The notes under the pieces were generated by a model that had not been told where the DNA came from, did not search any database, and saw only the letters and a list, made by a program, of their open reading frames with translations. A DNA stretch of 15,148 bases from JBDKJS01 sp039806065. GTDB taxonomy: Bacteria; Bacteroidota; Bacteroidia; AKYH767-A; 2013-40CM-41-45. The translations under genes were made by a program, and so were the position numbers. The DNA is taken from NCBI GenBank assembly GCA_039806065.1, contig JBDKJS010000216.1, positions 1 to 15,148 on the forward strand, given 5' to 3'. This document shows positions 1 through 7,665 of the stretch, piece by piece (within the stretch, counting starts at the first letter, position 1; every line of letters begins with the position of its first letter).

Positions 1-906
1 TCGGTTTTTTTCAAGCTTGATGAATATATCGGTTTGAAATTGTAAAAATAAAAACAGTAAAATACTGCCGGTAATAGCTAGGGTAGTAAATTTAATTTTC
101 AATTTAAATACTATCCAAATTAGTAGGGCTGCAATTAAACTGATCCATGCTGCTCTGGTGTAAGAGAGTACAATCGCTGTTGTTAATACTATTACCATTA
201 CACCTGCTAATATGCCATCCCGTGAAATCTTTCTTTGGGTGAAAAAATAAATCATCGGTGGCAGCATTAATGCCAATGCTGCTGCATAAGCCGTGTGGTC
301 ATTGTAAAAAGGATACATTACCCAGTGGCCCGATTTCTGTGTAAAGCCATTTTGGGCATGGCGTACTATGGTATAAATTACTACAATAAATAAGGCACTT
401 GTATAACACCAAATAAATTTTTTAATGTTATGTAATTCTTTAAATAATTGAGTTCCTAAAAAATAACAAACCGTAATAAACCATAGTCGTGCAGTGAAAT
501 GCTTAAGCGATACCAATACCATTGTTGACGTAATGCAGGTAACTAACATCCATACCATGTTAATGATAATGGCTATAGTCAACGGATGATTTAAAATTTT
601 CCTGTCGAAATCGCCTTTAAGCAATAGATTAAAGTAAAATAACAACATCATAATAGCTATTAATGGCTCGCTAGGAACGCTTATTGAATAGCCCATTCCA
701 ATTTCTTCTAATTGGAGTGCTAATGGGGTTGAAAAAACTACTAAAAGTAATAAGGCATCTTGTTTAAATAATAGCAAATAACCTATCAATGCCGCAACAG
801 GCAGTAGTGCAATCCAAAATTGCTGGCTTGCTATACAATAGCAGCCAAGTGCTATCATCAAAGCACTTATTCCATAAAACCACTTTATCTTTTGAGAATC
901 GCTCAC
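1..906 (-). CDS. O-antigen ligase/polymerase family membrane protein (partial, C-terminus beyond window)
   Basis: The reverse strand is open from 906 to the window edge (302 codons, no stop), so the C-terminus is missing. The translation is very hydrophobic with about eight or more membrane segments. Two stretches resemble the WzyC family: YNDHTAYAAA (residues 201-210) and SYTRAAWISL (248-257), the second in the region where this family carries a conserved Arg near the large periplasmic loop. Members polymerise or ligate surface glycans at the outer face of the inner membrane. The start is a GTG that directly follows the TAA of the upstream Wzz-like gene in the same frame, so no earlier start is possible. 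The next in-frame ATG is codon 17. The immediate junction with the Wzz gene implies co-transcription. Polymerase and ligase cannot be told apart here. Confidence 0.8.
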   Translation of the reverse strand, partial: MSDSQKIKWFYGISALMIALGCYCIASQQFWIALLPVAALIGYLLLFKQDALLLLVVFSTPLALQLEEIGMGYSISVPSEPLIAIMMLLFYFNLLLKGDFDRKILNHPLTIAIIINMVWMLVTCITSTMVLVSLKHFTARLWFITVCYFLGTQLFKELHNIKKFIWCYTSALFIVVIYTIVRHAQNGFTQKSGHWVMYPFYNDHTAYAAALALMLPPMIYFFTQRKISRDGILAGVMVIVLTTAIVLSYTRAAWISLIAALLIWIVFKLKIKFTTLAITGSILLFLFLQFQTDIFIKLEKNR

Positions 907-1851
907 TTACGCTTTAAACTCTTTTGACCTATTTAATACCAGCAGCACTATTAGGCCTAATAAGGTACTCCCAGCTACCGCTCCAAGTACTATCAACCAG
1001 CGGATCGGGTAAGCTTTCTTATCTGGTATGATGGGTTTGGTAACAAAATTGGTATAGGTTAAAATTTTTCCGGTATCAATAATGGATTGCTCATACTTAA
1101 TTTTTATATCATTAAAATGACCTCTTACGCGGTATAGATTTTCTACCAATGCCACATATTCCTGACCCTTGCTAGCCATAGTATCCAGCATGGCTTTGGC
1201 CTCACTGCCGCTCTTTCCTGTGGCTTTAGCTTTCAAATATGCTTTAGTATATTCCTTAGTTTGTTCCCGCATATCTAAAAAGCCGTAAGTGGATCTGTAA
1301 TATGCTGCAGCTTTTTCCATGCTATCAAGTTCGAGCTTTTTAGAATGATATTGTTGCTCATTAATTTTAAAAACATCGTAAGATTGCTTGTGTTGCACAC
1401 TCCTTGCTTTATAATTCATAAAGGCACAAATACTGTCTGCAATGGCGGCTGCTATTCTTGGATCAGTGTCCAATACATTTATTTCAATAGACTCATATTC
1501 TGTCTGCTTGATACTTACATTCTCATCATACACTTGGCCCACAATCGACCTTGAGGTGGCTCCAACACTATCGATGCCATAATGTGCATAAAGGTTAAAT
1601 GTTTTTATAATGTTTTCCTTTATTTCATTGGATTTGAAAAACTGAAGCATCTGTTCGGTAGGCGTTTCAGCACTGAATGAGTATAAAAATGATGGATAAA
1701 CGATTGCAGTGCCCTTATACTTTGGTTTGATGATCCATGGGCCTGATACTATTGCTGCCAATACACCACTCACCAATGCAATGATAGCTAAGTGTTTTAT
1801 GTGCTTAGTAATGAAATTTATTAAACTTACTGAACTGAAATTTTGATTCAT
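907..1851 (-). CDS. Wzz-like chain-length determinant / polysaccharide co-polymerase (second copy)
   Basis: A 314-residue protein with the two-transmembrane layout of polysaccharide co-polymerases: TM1 at about 20-38, a long periplasmic helical part, and TM2 at about 284-306 preceded by YPIRWL (281-286). PKYKGTAIVYPS (43-54) just after TM1 matches the N-terminal Wzz domain. There is no tyrosine kinase domain after TM2, so it is not Wzc-like. I chose the ATG at 1851, five bases after the stop of the previous gene. A longer reading from 1962 would overlap that gene and add 37 residues without Wzz character. It shares EQMLQ (66-70) and NVLDTDPRIAAAIADSI (125-141) with its upstream neighbour, which marks a tandem duplication. 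The likely role is setting the length of the polymer made by the adjacent WzyC-family protein. Confidence 0.85.
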   Translation of the reverse strand: MNQNFSSVSLINFITKHIKHLAIIALVSGVLAAIVSGPWIIKPKYKGTAIVYPSFLYSFSAETPTEQMLQFFKSNEIKENIIKTFNLYAHYGIDSVGATSRSIVGQVYDENVSIKQTEYESIEINVLDTDPRIAAAIADSICAFMNYKARSVQHKQSYDVFKINEQQYHSKKLELDSMEKAAAYYRSTYGFLDMREQTKEYTKAYLKAKATGKSGSEAKAMLDTMASKGQEYVALVENLYRVRGHFNDIKIKYEQSIIDTGKILTYTNFVTKPIIPDKKAYPIRWLIVLGAVAGSTLLGLIVLLVLNRSKEFKA

Positions 1852-1856
1852 ATTCT

Positions 1857-2978
1857 TTATTGTACGTGATAGGTTTTGAATTTTCTGATTTGCTCTAATA
1901 TTAAAATAATTACTATTGAAAGGATGATAGCGCCTATGGTTGACACTAATACAATGAGCCATCTTACAGGATAATATTTTCTTTCAGCTTTCATTGCTTT
2001 GTTTACTAAAAATTTTTGAGGTAATGCCTGTTGCGCATCTACTTTCAACTGGTCATATTTTAATTTTATTTTTGAAAGTTCCTCGCGTTCTAGTGTTAGC
2101 TGTTCACTTAATGAAATGCTTGCCCCACCATAATCGGCTAATAGCTTTATCTTATTTTCTAATAATGCCACACGCTGTGTTGCACCGGCAGCGCGAGCTT
2201 TGGTGTTTTGAAGCATGGTATCATCTGCTGATTTAGTTTGGTTAAAAGCCGCCAACATAGCCTGTTCATAGCTTTTAGCGCTATAGGCCTTGGCCAATTC
2301 TTCATTAAATGCAAGCGCTTGGTTTCTATAATCGATCACTCCTTTTTGTCGGATCACTACAAGAGAATCTTCTTTCTTATTAATCGCTTTAAGTTTTTGT
2401 TCAAATTCATTTCCTACAATGACCAAAGCCTCTGCTGCACGGCTTCGTTGGATATTTATTTTCATTGAATCCGCCATAAGAGCAATATCATTGGCAATGT
2501 CTGCGGCCATCTGGGCATCAGTGTCCAATACATCTATTCTCACTGAAATGAATTCAGTGCGGTGGAAGGTGATATTATCTTCATATGCTTCATACAGTTG
2601 TGTGAATGGAAAAGGGTCACTAGCATTAATTTTATAATGCTCCATCAAATTATATTTGTTAACTATGTATGCTCTTATGCCATCAGAATTGAGTATTTGA
2701 AGCATCTGTTCTGCTTCCTCCTCTTCACCAAAGGCCAATATATCTTGTTTCTCAGAGGTGTTTTCATCTAGCAAGGCTTTACTAATGCTGTTAGTAGCAG
2801 CTGGAAAAAAAACCACACTCGACTTATATTTTGGGGCAATGAAAGTAGGTGAAGAAAAAATGCAGGATCCAATTAGTGCTAATATAGCTACCAACGAAAT
2901 AGGCTTTTTCCATTTTAATAGAAAAAAGATCATACTGGTACTTTCTAAATACCTTGATTCATTGGCTTTTTGAAACAT
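1857..2978 (-). CDS. Wzz-like chain-length determinant / polysaccharide co-polymerase (first copy)
   Basis: A 373-residue inner-membrane protein with TM1 at about 26-44, a periplasmic region rich in predicted helix (about 180-330), and TM2 at about 340-362 after YPVRWL (336-341). PKYKSSVVFFPA (49-60) is the Wzz-domain segment after TM1. EQMLQ (90-94) and DVLDTDAQMAADIANDI (149-165) closely match the next gene. This copy is about 60 residues longer, including an acidic insert (GEEEEAE, 84-90) and a longer coiled segment. It lacks a C-terminal kinase domain. It is probably the first gene of a three-gene unit, because a 111-base gap with a -7-like box lies upstream while the next two genes follow with gaps of 5 and 0 bases. 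The exact polymer is unknown. Confidence 0.85.
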   Translation of the reverse strand: MFQKANESRYLESTSMIFFLLKWKKPISLVAILALIGSCIFSSPTFIAPKYKSSVVFFPAATNSISKALLDENTSEKQDILAFGEEEEAEQMLQILNSDGIRAYIVNKYNLMEHYKINASDPFPFTQLYEAYEDNITFHRTEFISVRIDVLDTDAQMAADIANDIALMADSMKINIQRSRAAEALVIVGNEFEQKLKAINKKEDSLVVIRQKGVIDYRNQALAFNEELAKAYSAKSYEQAMLAAFNQTKSADDTMLQNTKARAAGATQRVALLENKIKLLADYGGASISLSEQLTLEREELSKIKLKYDQLKVDAQQALPQKFLVNKAMKAERKYYPVRWLIVLVSTIGAIILSIVIILILEQIRKFKTYHVQ

Positions 2979-3089
2979 GCTTGCTTAGCTGTGCGGGCAC
3001 CAAAGATAGTAAAGTAGCAGTAATTTGAAAAAATGTTATTGTGATGCTCAAAAAGCTTGTTAAGGGATGGAAATACAATGGATTAGCCC
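2979..3089. other. Intergenic region between the flippase and Wzz genes
   Basis: This 111-base gap is the largest within the minus-strand gene series. It contains a good -7 promoter box facing the Wzz genes. I found no convincing terminator hairpin for the flippase gene; only a short GCT/AGC pairing is visible. Transcription may therefore run through and be boosted here. Confidence 0.5.
3001..3008 (-). promoter_or_regulatory. Putative -7 promoter box (TATCTTTG) for the Wzz/ligase unit
   Basis: Read on the minus strand this is TATCTTTG, an exact match to the Bacteroidota -7 consensus TAnnTTTG. It lies 22 bases before the ATG at 2978, so a transcript would begin near 2994 and carry a leader of about 15 bases. 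A T-rich run lies about 20 bases upstream, but a clean -33 TTTG is absent. Confidence 0.5.
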
Positions 3090-4538
3090 TCAATGTTCGC
3101 TATTGAAAATGATCAATAACTTTTTAATGCTTATTAACCGCAAGGTAAATGCTAATGCGGTACAAATAGCTATACTAATGGTCATGCGCCACATCCATTG
3201 CAAGGATAAATTGGAAATGTAGTATTGGATACCTATGCTTCCTACAACGAAAATGGCTAAACTCAGCAGTAATTTAAAGTTTACCTTGAATTTAAAAATA
3301 TATTGCACCATCAACACTTGCGCAAGTGCGCACAGTAATTGGGTGCTGAAGCTACTTATGGCTGCGCCCAATGCTTCCATTTTAGGAATTAGAAAAATAT
3401 TTAATATAATATTTATAACCATACCAGCACTGGCCATTATATTCAATTGCTTTAAATTGCCATTTGCTGTAAGCAGTGTTCCAAAAATATAAACTGAAGC
3501 TATGGGTACAAAACAACAAATCAATACACGGAATACTGCTGCGGAAGCTTCTATGTGGTCCTTGTAGAGTAATGCCATGAGTTCATTACTATAAACTACA
3601 CAAGTTATGACCACTAAAAAAGCTGGAACAATTAAAATAGAAAAAGTGAGTTGTACTAATTGTTCCACACTTTCTTTTAATTTTAACATCCGTGCAAAAA
3701 TGGGCAGTAATAAACCAGCAAATAAAAAAGCAATCATATTAGAGGCATCTAGCAATCTGTATGCCGATGCATAAATGCCCGCCTCATAGGCTCCTCTTCT
3801 GAAGGGTAGTAAGCGCTCTAGCATTACGCCATCTATCCTATTGTAAAAGGTCATCAATAATACAAGGATAGCATAGGGATAGCTTTTTTTTAAGATCATC
3901 ATAAAAAAAGCCCAGCGCCACTTCAGTTTTCTTACTTTAGCTTTATCCATAACTATAATGGCCGTAATGAGTGCGGTTATAAAGTATGCCATGGTTTGTG
4001 CATAGATAAACCACCTGATATCAAATGTGCCACTAGCACTGTGATTGATTAGTAATGCACCGCATATCAAGATCATGATTAGCCTATCGAGTACACTAAT
4101 AATACTATCAGTTTTAAAAAGGTGCAGCCCAGCCAAGTTACTTCTTAAATAGGCAATGGTTGAAATCAATATTTGATTGACCAATACAGCTATCAGCATT
4201 TTCATCATATCGTCAGTATATCCGATAATAAGTCCACCAATAAGCGTTACCAGGGTGAAGGTAACTGCCAGTAGAAACCTAAGCACCACAATGCTCGCAA
4301 AATGCTTGCTAAGTAAATGGTTGTTTTGGGCAATGTTTTTATTATTGAAATTGGTGATGCCTACATCCAAAAAAATATTTAGTAGAAATGAAAAATTAAA
4401 TATTGCATAATAGAAGCCATACTGTTCGGCACCAACTGCATTTTGAACCATTACTTCTATTCCCAATACCCAAAAGGGCTTGATGAGTAGATTTAAAAAT
4501 AAAAGAATTACTAAACTGGAAAGAAATTTTTTCTGCAT
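3090..4538 (-). CDS. Wzx-like polysaccharide flippase (MOP superfamily)
   Basis: A 482-residue protein made almost entirely of hydrophobic helices, about 12-14 segments, with no soluble domain. Length and pattern match polysaccharide biosynthesis proteins of the MOP exporter superfamily, which flip undecaprenyl-linked repeat units across the inner membrane. The N-terminal part has the family look, with an early QYGFYYAIFNFSFLLNIFLDVGITNF stretch split around residues 40-66 whose key residues are G-Y-Y, F-N-F-S and D-V-G. An internal segment resembling YNRIDGVMLERLLP (about 231-244) is also typical, as in other Wzx proteins where a charged pair lies inside a helix. It is followed by two Wzz-like proteins and a WzyC-family protein, which supports a Wzx/Wzy-dependent pathway. 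The substrate cannot be predicted. The ATG at 4538 is the natural start. Confidence 0.85.
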   Translation of the reverse strand: MQKKFLSSLVILLFLNLLIKPFWVLGIEVMVQNAVGAEQYGFYYAIFNFSFLLNIFLDVGITNFNNKNIAQNNHLLSKHFASIVVLRFLLAVTFTLVTLIGGLIIGYTDDMMKMLIAVLVNQILISTIAYLRSNLAGLHLFKTDSIISVLDRLIMILICGALLINHSASGTFDIRWFIYAQTMAYFITALITAIIVMDKAKVRKLKWRWAFFMMILKKSYPYAILVLLMTFYNRIDGVMLERLLPFRRGAYEAGIYASAYRLLDASNMIAFLFAGLLLPIFARMLKLKESVEQLVQLTFSILIVPAFLVVITCVVYSNELMALLYKDHIEASAAVFRVLICCFVPIASVYIFGTLLTANGNLKQLNIMASAGMVINIILNIFLIPKMEALGAAISSFSTQLLCALAQVLMVQYIFKFKVNFKLLLSLAIFVVGSIGIQYYISNLSLQWMWRMTISIAICTALAFTLRLISIKKLLIIFNSEH

Positions 4539-4557
4539 TAATGGAACATCGAGCGCC

Positions 4558-4565
4558 CGAAAGTA
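4558..4565 (-). promoter_or_regulatory. Putative -7 promoter box (TACTTTCG) upstream of the flippase gene
   Basis: On the minus strand this reads TACTTTCG, the TTCG variant of the Bacteroidota -7 element. It sits 19 bases before the flippase ATG, about the same spacing as the box ahead of the first Wzz gene. No good -33 TTG is seen at the expected distance, so the call is moderate. Confidence 0.4.
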
Positions 4566-4593
4566 GGGTTTTTCTAAAAAATATGATAATCTG

Positions 4594-5304
4594 CTAAGAC
4601 TTTAAATAGTATGCTTTTGTCATAGCCACATATTCATCCGTGTAATGGTGTTCATCTTTTTGTAGCACCATTAGTTGATCATCAATGGGTTGTATGCTCC
4701 TTCCAAATTTCATCAGCCACCTTTTTTCAGGTCGACCTTGCTTGGTGCGGATGCGAAGTAGGCTATGGCAGAAAAGCCCATTTTGTTGTGCTAAATTTAA
4801 AAATAGGAGCCCCTCAATATTGGGTAGTATAATGTATAATTTTCCTTCTGGTTCAAGTAGTTTTAGTACGCTGGATATCAAATCAGAAAAGGGTAGTGGA
4901 TCGTTGTGTCGTGCAATGCTTCGCGATTCATTAACAGGTTTACTTTCACTGTTAAAATAAGGAGGGTTGGTAATGATGAGATCAAATTTTTTTGTAGTAA
5001 AGTGTGCATAGTCCTGTACACTGATTCGATCCAGGTGAATTCTATCTGACCAGGCCGAAGCCTCAAAATTTTCTTTTGCCTGTAAAAAGGCTCCCTGGTC
5101 TATGTCAATTGCTGTAATGGTGGCTTGGCTGCGTTGCGCTAACATTAAAGAAAGAATTCCGGTTCCGGTGCCAATATCCAAAATGGCCTTGGCTAATCCA
5201 GGTTGGGTCCATGCACCTAGCAATACGGCATCAGTGCCCACTTTCATAGCACATTGATTTTGTCTTACACTAAATTTTTTAAATTGGAATAAATGCTCAC
5301 TCAT
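4594..5304 (-). CDS. trmN6: tRNA1(Val) (adenine(37)-N6)-methyltransferase, TrmN6/YfiC-like
   Basis: A 236-residue Rossmann-fold SAM-dependent methyltransferase. The glycine-rich SAM motif DIGTGTG is at 43-49, an acidic residue follows in AIDID (65-69), and the N6-adenine catalytic motif NPPY is at 113-116. The N-terminal FQFKKFSVRQNQCAMKVGTDAVLLGAW pattern (residues 6-32; key residues FKxF, Q, KVGTDAVLLGAW) is characteristic of the YfiC/TrmN6 subfamily, which methylates A37 of tRNA-Val in E. coli. The length agrees with the family. It lies 55 bases before the flippase and 73 bases after the phosphatase, so a shared transcript is possible but no functional link is implied. A related N6-adenine methyltransferase with a different RNA target cannot be excluded. 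Confidence 0.88.
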   Translation of the reverse strand: MSEHLFQFKKFSVRQNQCAMKVGTDAVLLGAWTQPGLAKAILDIGTGTGILSLMLAQRSQATITAIDIDQGAFLQAKENFEASAWSDRIHLDRISVQDYAHFTTKKFDLIITNPPYFNSESKPVNESRSIARHNDPLPFSDLISSVLKLLEPEGKLYIILPNIEGLLFLNLAQQNGLFCHSLLRIRTKQGRPEKRWLMKFGRSIQPIDDQLMVLQKDEHHYTDEYVAMTKAYYLKS

Positions 5305-5377
5305 AAAGCGATAAAAGCGATTTTACGAATCGGTTAACCTATACAATAATAAGTGATTTTACTTAATTTTAAAAAAC

Positions 5378-6619
5378 TTACTTGCTGGTAACTTTAAATT
5401 TAATACTTAAAGCGGTGATATCGTCCACTGCCGGCTGATTCTGTTGAAATTCTTTCAGCTCCTGTTGCAAATTCTCATGCAATTTCCCTCCATTATCATT
5501 GAAATGTGCCAATAATAAATTTTTAAGCCTATCAGCACCGTATTGCTCTTCGGCATCATTTTCTAGCTCGGTAAGTCCATCTGTGTAGGCAAAAAGTAAG
5601 GCTTTATTCGGGATAAAAACTTTACCTTGATTAATAAAAGGCAATTCCTCAAACATCCCCAAGCCGGTGCTTCCGTCATTGAGGAGGTAAACTACTTTGT
5701 CGTGAACTAAAAGTGGTGGATTATGTCCTGCATTGATAAATTGTAATTCATTGGTGAGCTGGTTATACTTACCTACAAAAAATGTAATAAATTTTTCACC
5801 TTGTGCACTTTGGAACACACGCTTATTTAACTCCTTAACTAAATCTTTTAGAGATGGGGTTACATGAACAAATGCATGCAAATTCGCCTGAAAATTTGCC
5901 ATCAATAGTGCAGCTGGAATTCCTTTACCACTCACATCGGCCATACAAAATACAAATTCATTTTCATTTATTGGCATGTAGTCATAATAATCACCACCTA
6001 CCTCTTGATTAGGAAGGTAAGTTGCAAAAAGGTCATAATGATCATTGCTAGGAAGTGATTTTGGAAATAACATGTTCTGCATTTGTGCAGCTAGTTCTAA
6101 TTCTTTTTTAATCCCTGCCTGTCTTATTTTTTCTGTTGTGAGTTTATTGTTTTCTATTGCTACCACTATTAAATTGGTAATGGTTTGTACAAAGGTTACC
6201 AATTCATTTTTTTTAATAATTCCTGCTGGGTCTATTCCTCCAATAAGAGCATAGGCCAATATTTCGTTCTTGTGATATACAGGGATAATGGTCTCAAAAT
6301 CTTTGGTGCTTTCCTGAGTATCTGATTCAAAGTTATGCAGCTGGTTTAGTTCTTCTAGTAGTGCATTTAATTTTTTATTGGTAAATGTTTCATCTATTCC
6401 ATAGGCAAGGCTGCACCTCCATTGCCCCTCATGAACCAATAATACCAGCTTGCTTACCTTAAGTTGAAAGGTAACAATGTGCTGGTAAACTTCTAGCAGT
6501 TGGAGCGTACTAAAGTCGTAGTTGATGGCTTTAGTAATTTGCAATAGCCAATGAAGCTGCATTTTTTTTGCTTGCAACTCCAGATCCTTTGCTGTGTTTT
6601 GTTCTCCAGTTATATTCAA
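5378..6619 (-). CDS. SpoIIE/PP2C-type serine phosphatase with N-terminal GAF-like region
   Basis: The C-terminal half (about 170-410) is a PPM/SpoIIE phosphatase domain with its metal-binding motifs intact: GGDYYD (208-213), ADVSGKG (227-233), AGHNPP (297-302), TDGLTE (346-351) and an Asp pair near the end (399-400). A helix with LELAAQMQNMLFP (174-186) leads into it, as in RsbU-like enzymes. Residues about 25-165 look like a GAF-type sensory fold with no recognisable ligand residues. No transmembrane segment is seen, so it is probably cytosolic. Such enzymes dephosphorylate Ser/Thr on anti-sigma-factor antagonists, but no partner gene is nearby. The start is uncertain: TTG at 6619 fits the open frame, and the first in-frame ATG is codon 20 (6562), which would remove only a short lead. 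The gene is 14 bases after the LpxD-like gene. Confidence 0.85.
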   Translation of the reverse strand: MNITGEQNTAKDLELQAKKMQLHWLLQITKAINYDFSTLQLLEVYQHIVTFQLKVSKLVLLVHEGQWRCSLAYGIDETFTNKKLNALLEELNQLHNFESDTQESTKDFETIIPVYHKNEILAYALIGGIDPAGIIKKNELVTFVQTITNLIVVAIENNKLTTEKIRQAGIKKELELAAQMQNMLFPKSLPSNDHYDLFATYLPNQEVGGDYYDYMPINENEFVFCMADVSGKGIPAALLMANFQANLHAFVHVTPSLKDLVKELNKRVFQSAQGEKFITFFVGKYNQLTNELQFINAGHNPPLLVHDKVVYLLNDGSTGLGMFEELPFINQGKVFIPNKALLFAYTDGLTELENDAEEQYGADRLKNLLLAHFNDNGGKLHENLQQELKEFQQNQPAVDDITALSIKFKVTSK

Positions 6620-6633
6620 GGTATAAAAGTGTG

Positions 6634-7569
6634 CTATGCTTTGCTTTTTATTTTTTCTAAAATTTCCGGTAGCTGCTTTACTAATGCCAGTTCTTTCATT
6701 TTTTGACGAGCTTCTTGGGTGGGGCTGCCAAAATAAGTTTTGCCTCCTTCTAACGTGCTTGGTACTCCACTTTGACCGAGTACTACCGCACCTTTTTTAA
6801 TGGTTAAATCTTTTTGAACTCCCACTTGACCCCATAGTATTACATCATCTTCAATGGTGACCACTCCGGCTATTCCTACTTGTGCTGCAAATAGGCAGTT
6901 TTGGCCAATTTCAGTATCGTGACCTACATGTACCTGGTTATCTAGCTTGCTTCCCTTTCCTATAACCGTATCGGCACTTACACCTTTATCTATGCTGCAC
7001 AATGCGCCAATTTCTACATCATCATGAATGATTACCTTCCCACAACTATACATTTTGTCATAATGAGCGGCTCTCTTCTTAAAGTAAAATGCATCTGCTC
7101 CAATCACACTACCGCTATGGATAATTACATTGTTACCAATAATAGTGTGGTCATAAATAGTAACATTGGCATGTATGATACAGTTGGTGCCTATGATCAC
7201 CTGCTCTCCAATGAATACTCCTGGTTGAATAATAGTATCAGTGCCTATTACAGCGTTTGAATTTATATGTTGCAGCTGAGGGTTAAACTTGCGCTCTCTT
7301 CGAACTATGTTTATATAAGCACTAAAGGGATCTTCTACATACATCAATGATTTACCGGAAGGTGCCGGTAGCTCTTTATTGATGATGATGAAACTTGCTG
7401 CTGATTGCAAGGCCTTATCATAATATTTTGGATGATCCACAAAAGTGATATCGCCTGTTGATACTTTATGTATTTCATTTATTCCTAATACAGCTGCATC
7501 AGCTCCTATCATGGTTCCTTGGCAACTGCTACATAGTTCCGAAAATAAAATGGGATTTTTAAACTTCAT
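6634..7569 (-). CDS. LpxD-like UDP-3-O-acylglucosamine N-acyltransferase paralog
   Basis: A 311-residue protein. An N-terminal UDP-binding-like domain (about 1-100) is followed by a left-handed beta-helix of hexapeptide repeats (about 103-270, with repeated I/V-G-x-x motifs such as VIGTDTIIQPGVFIG) and a short C-terminal helix (284-311). HVGH at 214-217 sits where E. coli LpxD has its catalytic His239. LpxD transfers 3-hydroxyacyl from ACP to the 2-amino group of UDP-acylglucosamine in lipid A synthesis. Canonical LpxD is about 340 residues, so this one is shorter, and Asp (about 254) seems to occupy the position of E. coli His276. Bacteroidota often carry a second, shorter LpxD-like gene, and this is likely that type. 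It begins the minus-strand series. Substrate assignment is tentative. Confidence 0.78.
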   Translation of the reverse strand: MKFKNPILFSELCSSCQGTMIGADAAVLGINEIHKVSTGDITFVDHPKYYDKALQSAASFIIINKELPAPSGKSLMYVEDPFSAYINIVRRERKFNPQLQHINSNAVIGTDTIIQPGVFIGEQVIIGTNCIIHANVTIYDHTIIGNNVIIHSGSVIGADAFYFKKRAAHYDKMYSCGKVIIHDDVEIGALCSIDKGVSADTVIGKGSKLDNQVHVGHDTEIGQNCLFAAQVGIAGVVTIEDDVILWGQVGVQKDLTIKKGAVVLGQSGVPSTLEGGKTYFGSPTQEARQKMKELALVKQLPEILEKIKSKA

Positions 7570-7665
7570 TTAACGCAAATATAAATGAACATATTGGAGC
7601 TCACCATACTGTTACTGTTTTTTTCAAACAATGGTAAGTGTGCAAGTAATTTGTATCATTGTGTC
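7570..7665. other. Divergent intergenic region between the LpxD-like and glycosyltransferase genes
   Basis: This 96-base spacer separates the minus-strand and plus-strand gene series and should hold promoters for both. A TAnnTTTG box faces left close to the LpxD-like start. A one-mismatch box, TATCATTG (7654-7661), faces right four bases before the glycosyltransferase ATG. No -33 element is clear for either. Confidence 0.5.
7576..7583 (-). promoter_or_regulatory. Putative -7 box (TATATTTG) adjacent to the LpxD-like start
   Basis: On the minus strand this is TATATTTG, an exact TAnnTTTG match, with only six bases between it and the ATG at 7569. If used as a -7 element, the transcript would start at or next to the start codon. 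No -33 TTG is visible, so promoter function is inferred. Confidence 0.45.

Noticed and set aside
1852..1962. Possible 37-residue N-terminal extension of the second Wzz-like protein
   Set aside because: It overlaps the C-terminal coding region of the first Wzz gene and lacks Wzz features; the ATG at 1851 gives normal spacing and a normal N-terminus.
5350..5365. TAAGT-GATTTT-ACTTA inverted repeat after the phosphatase gene, as a terminator
   Set aside because: The stem is only five base pairs, nearly all A-T, with no proper T-run on the minus strand.
7585..7665. Hydrophobic 27-residue extension of the glycosyltransferase that could mimic a signal peptide
   Set aside because: GT4 enzymes are cytoplasmic and begin with a sequence like MAKIGINA; the extension occupies the divergent promoter region.
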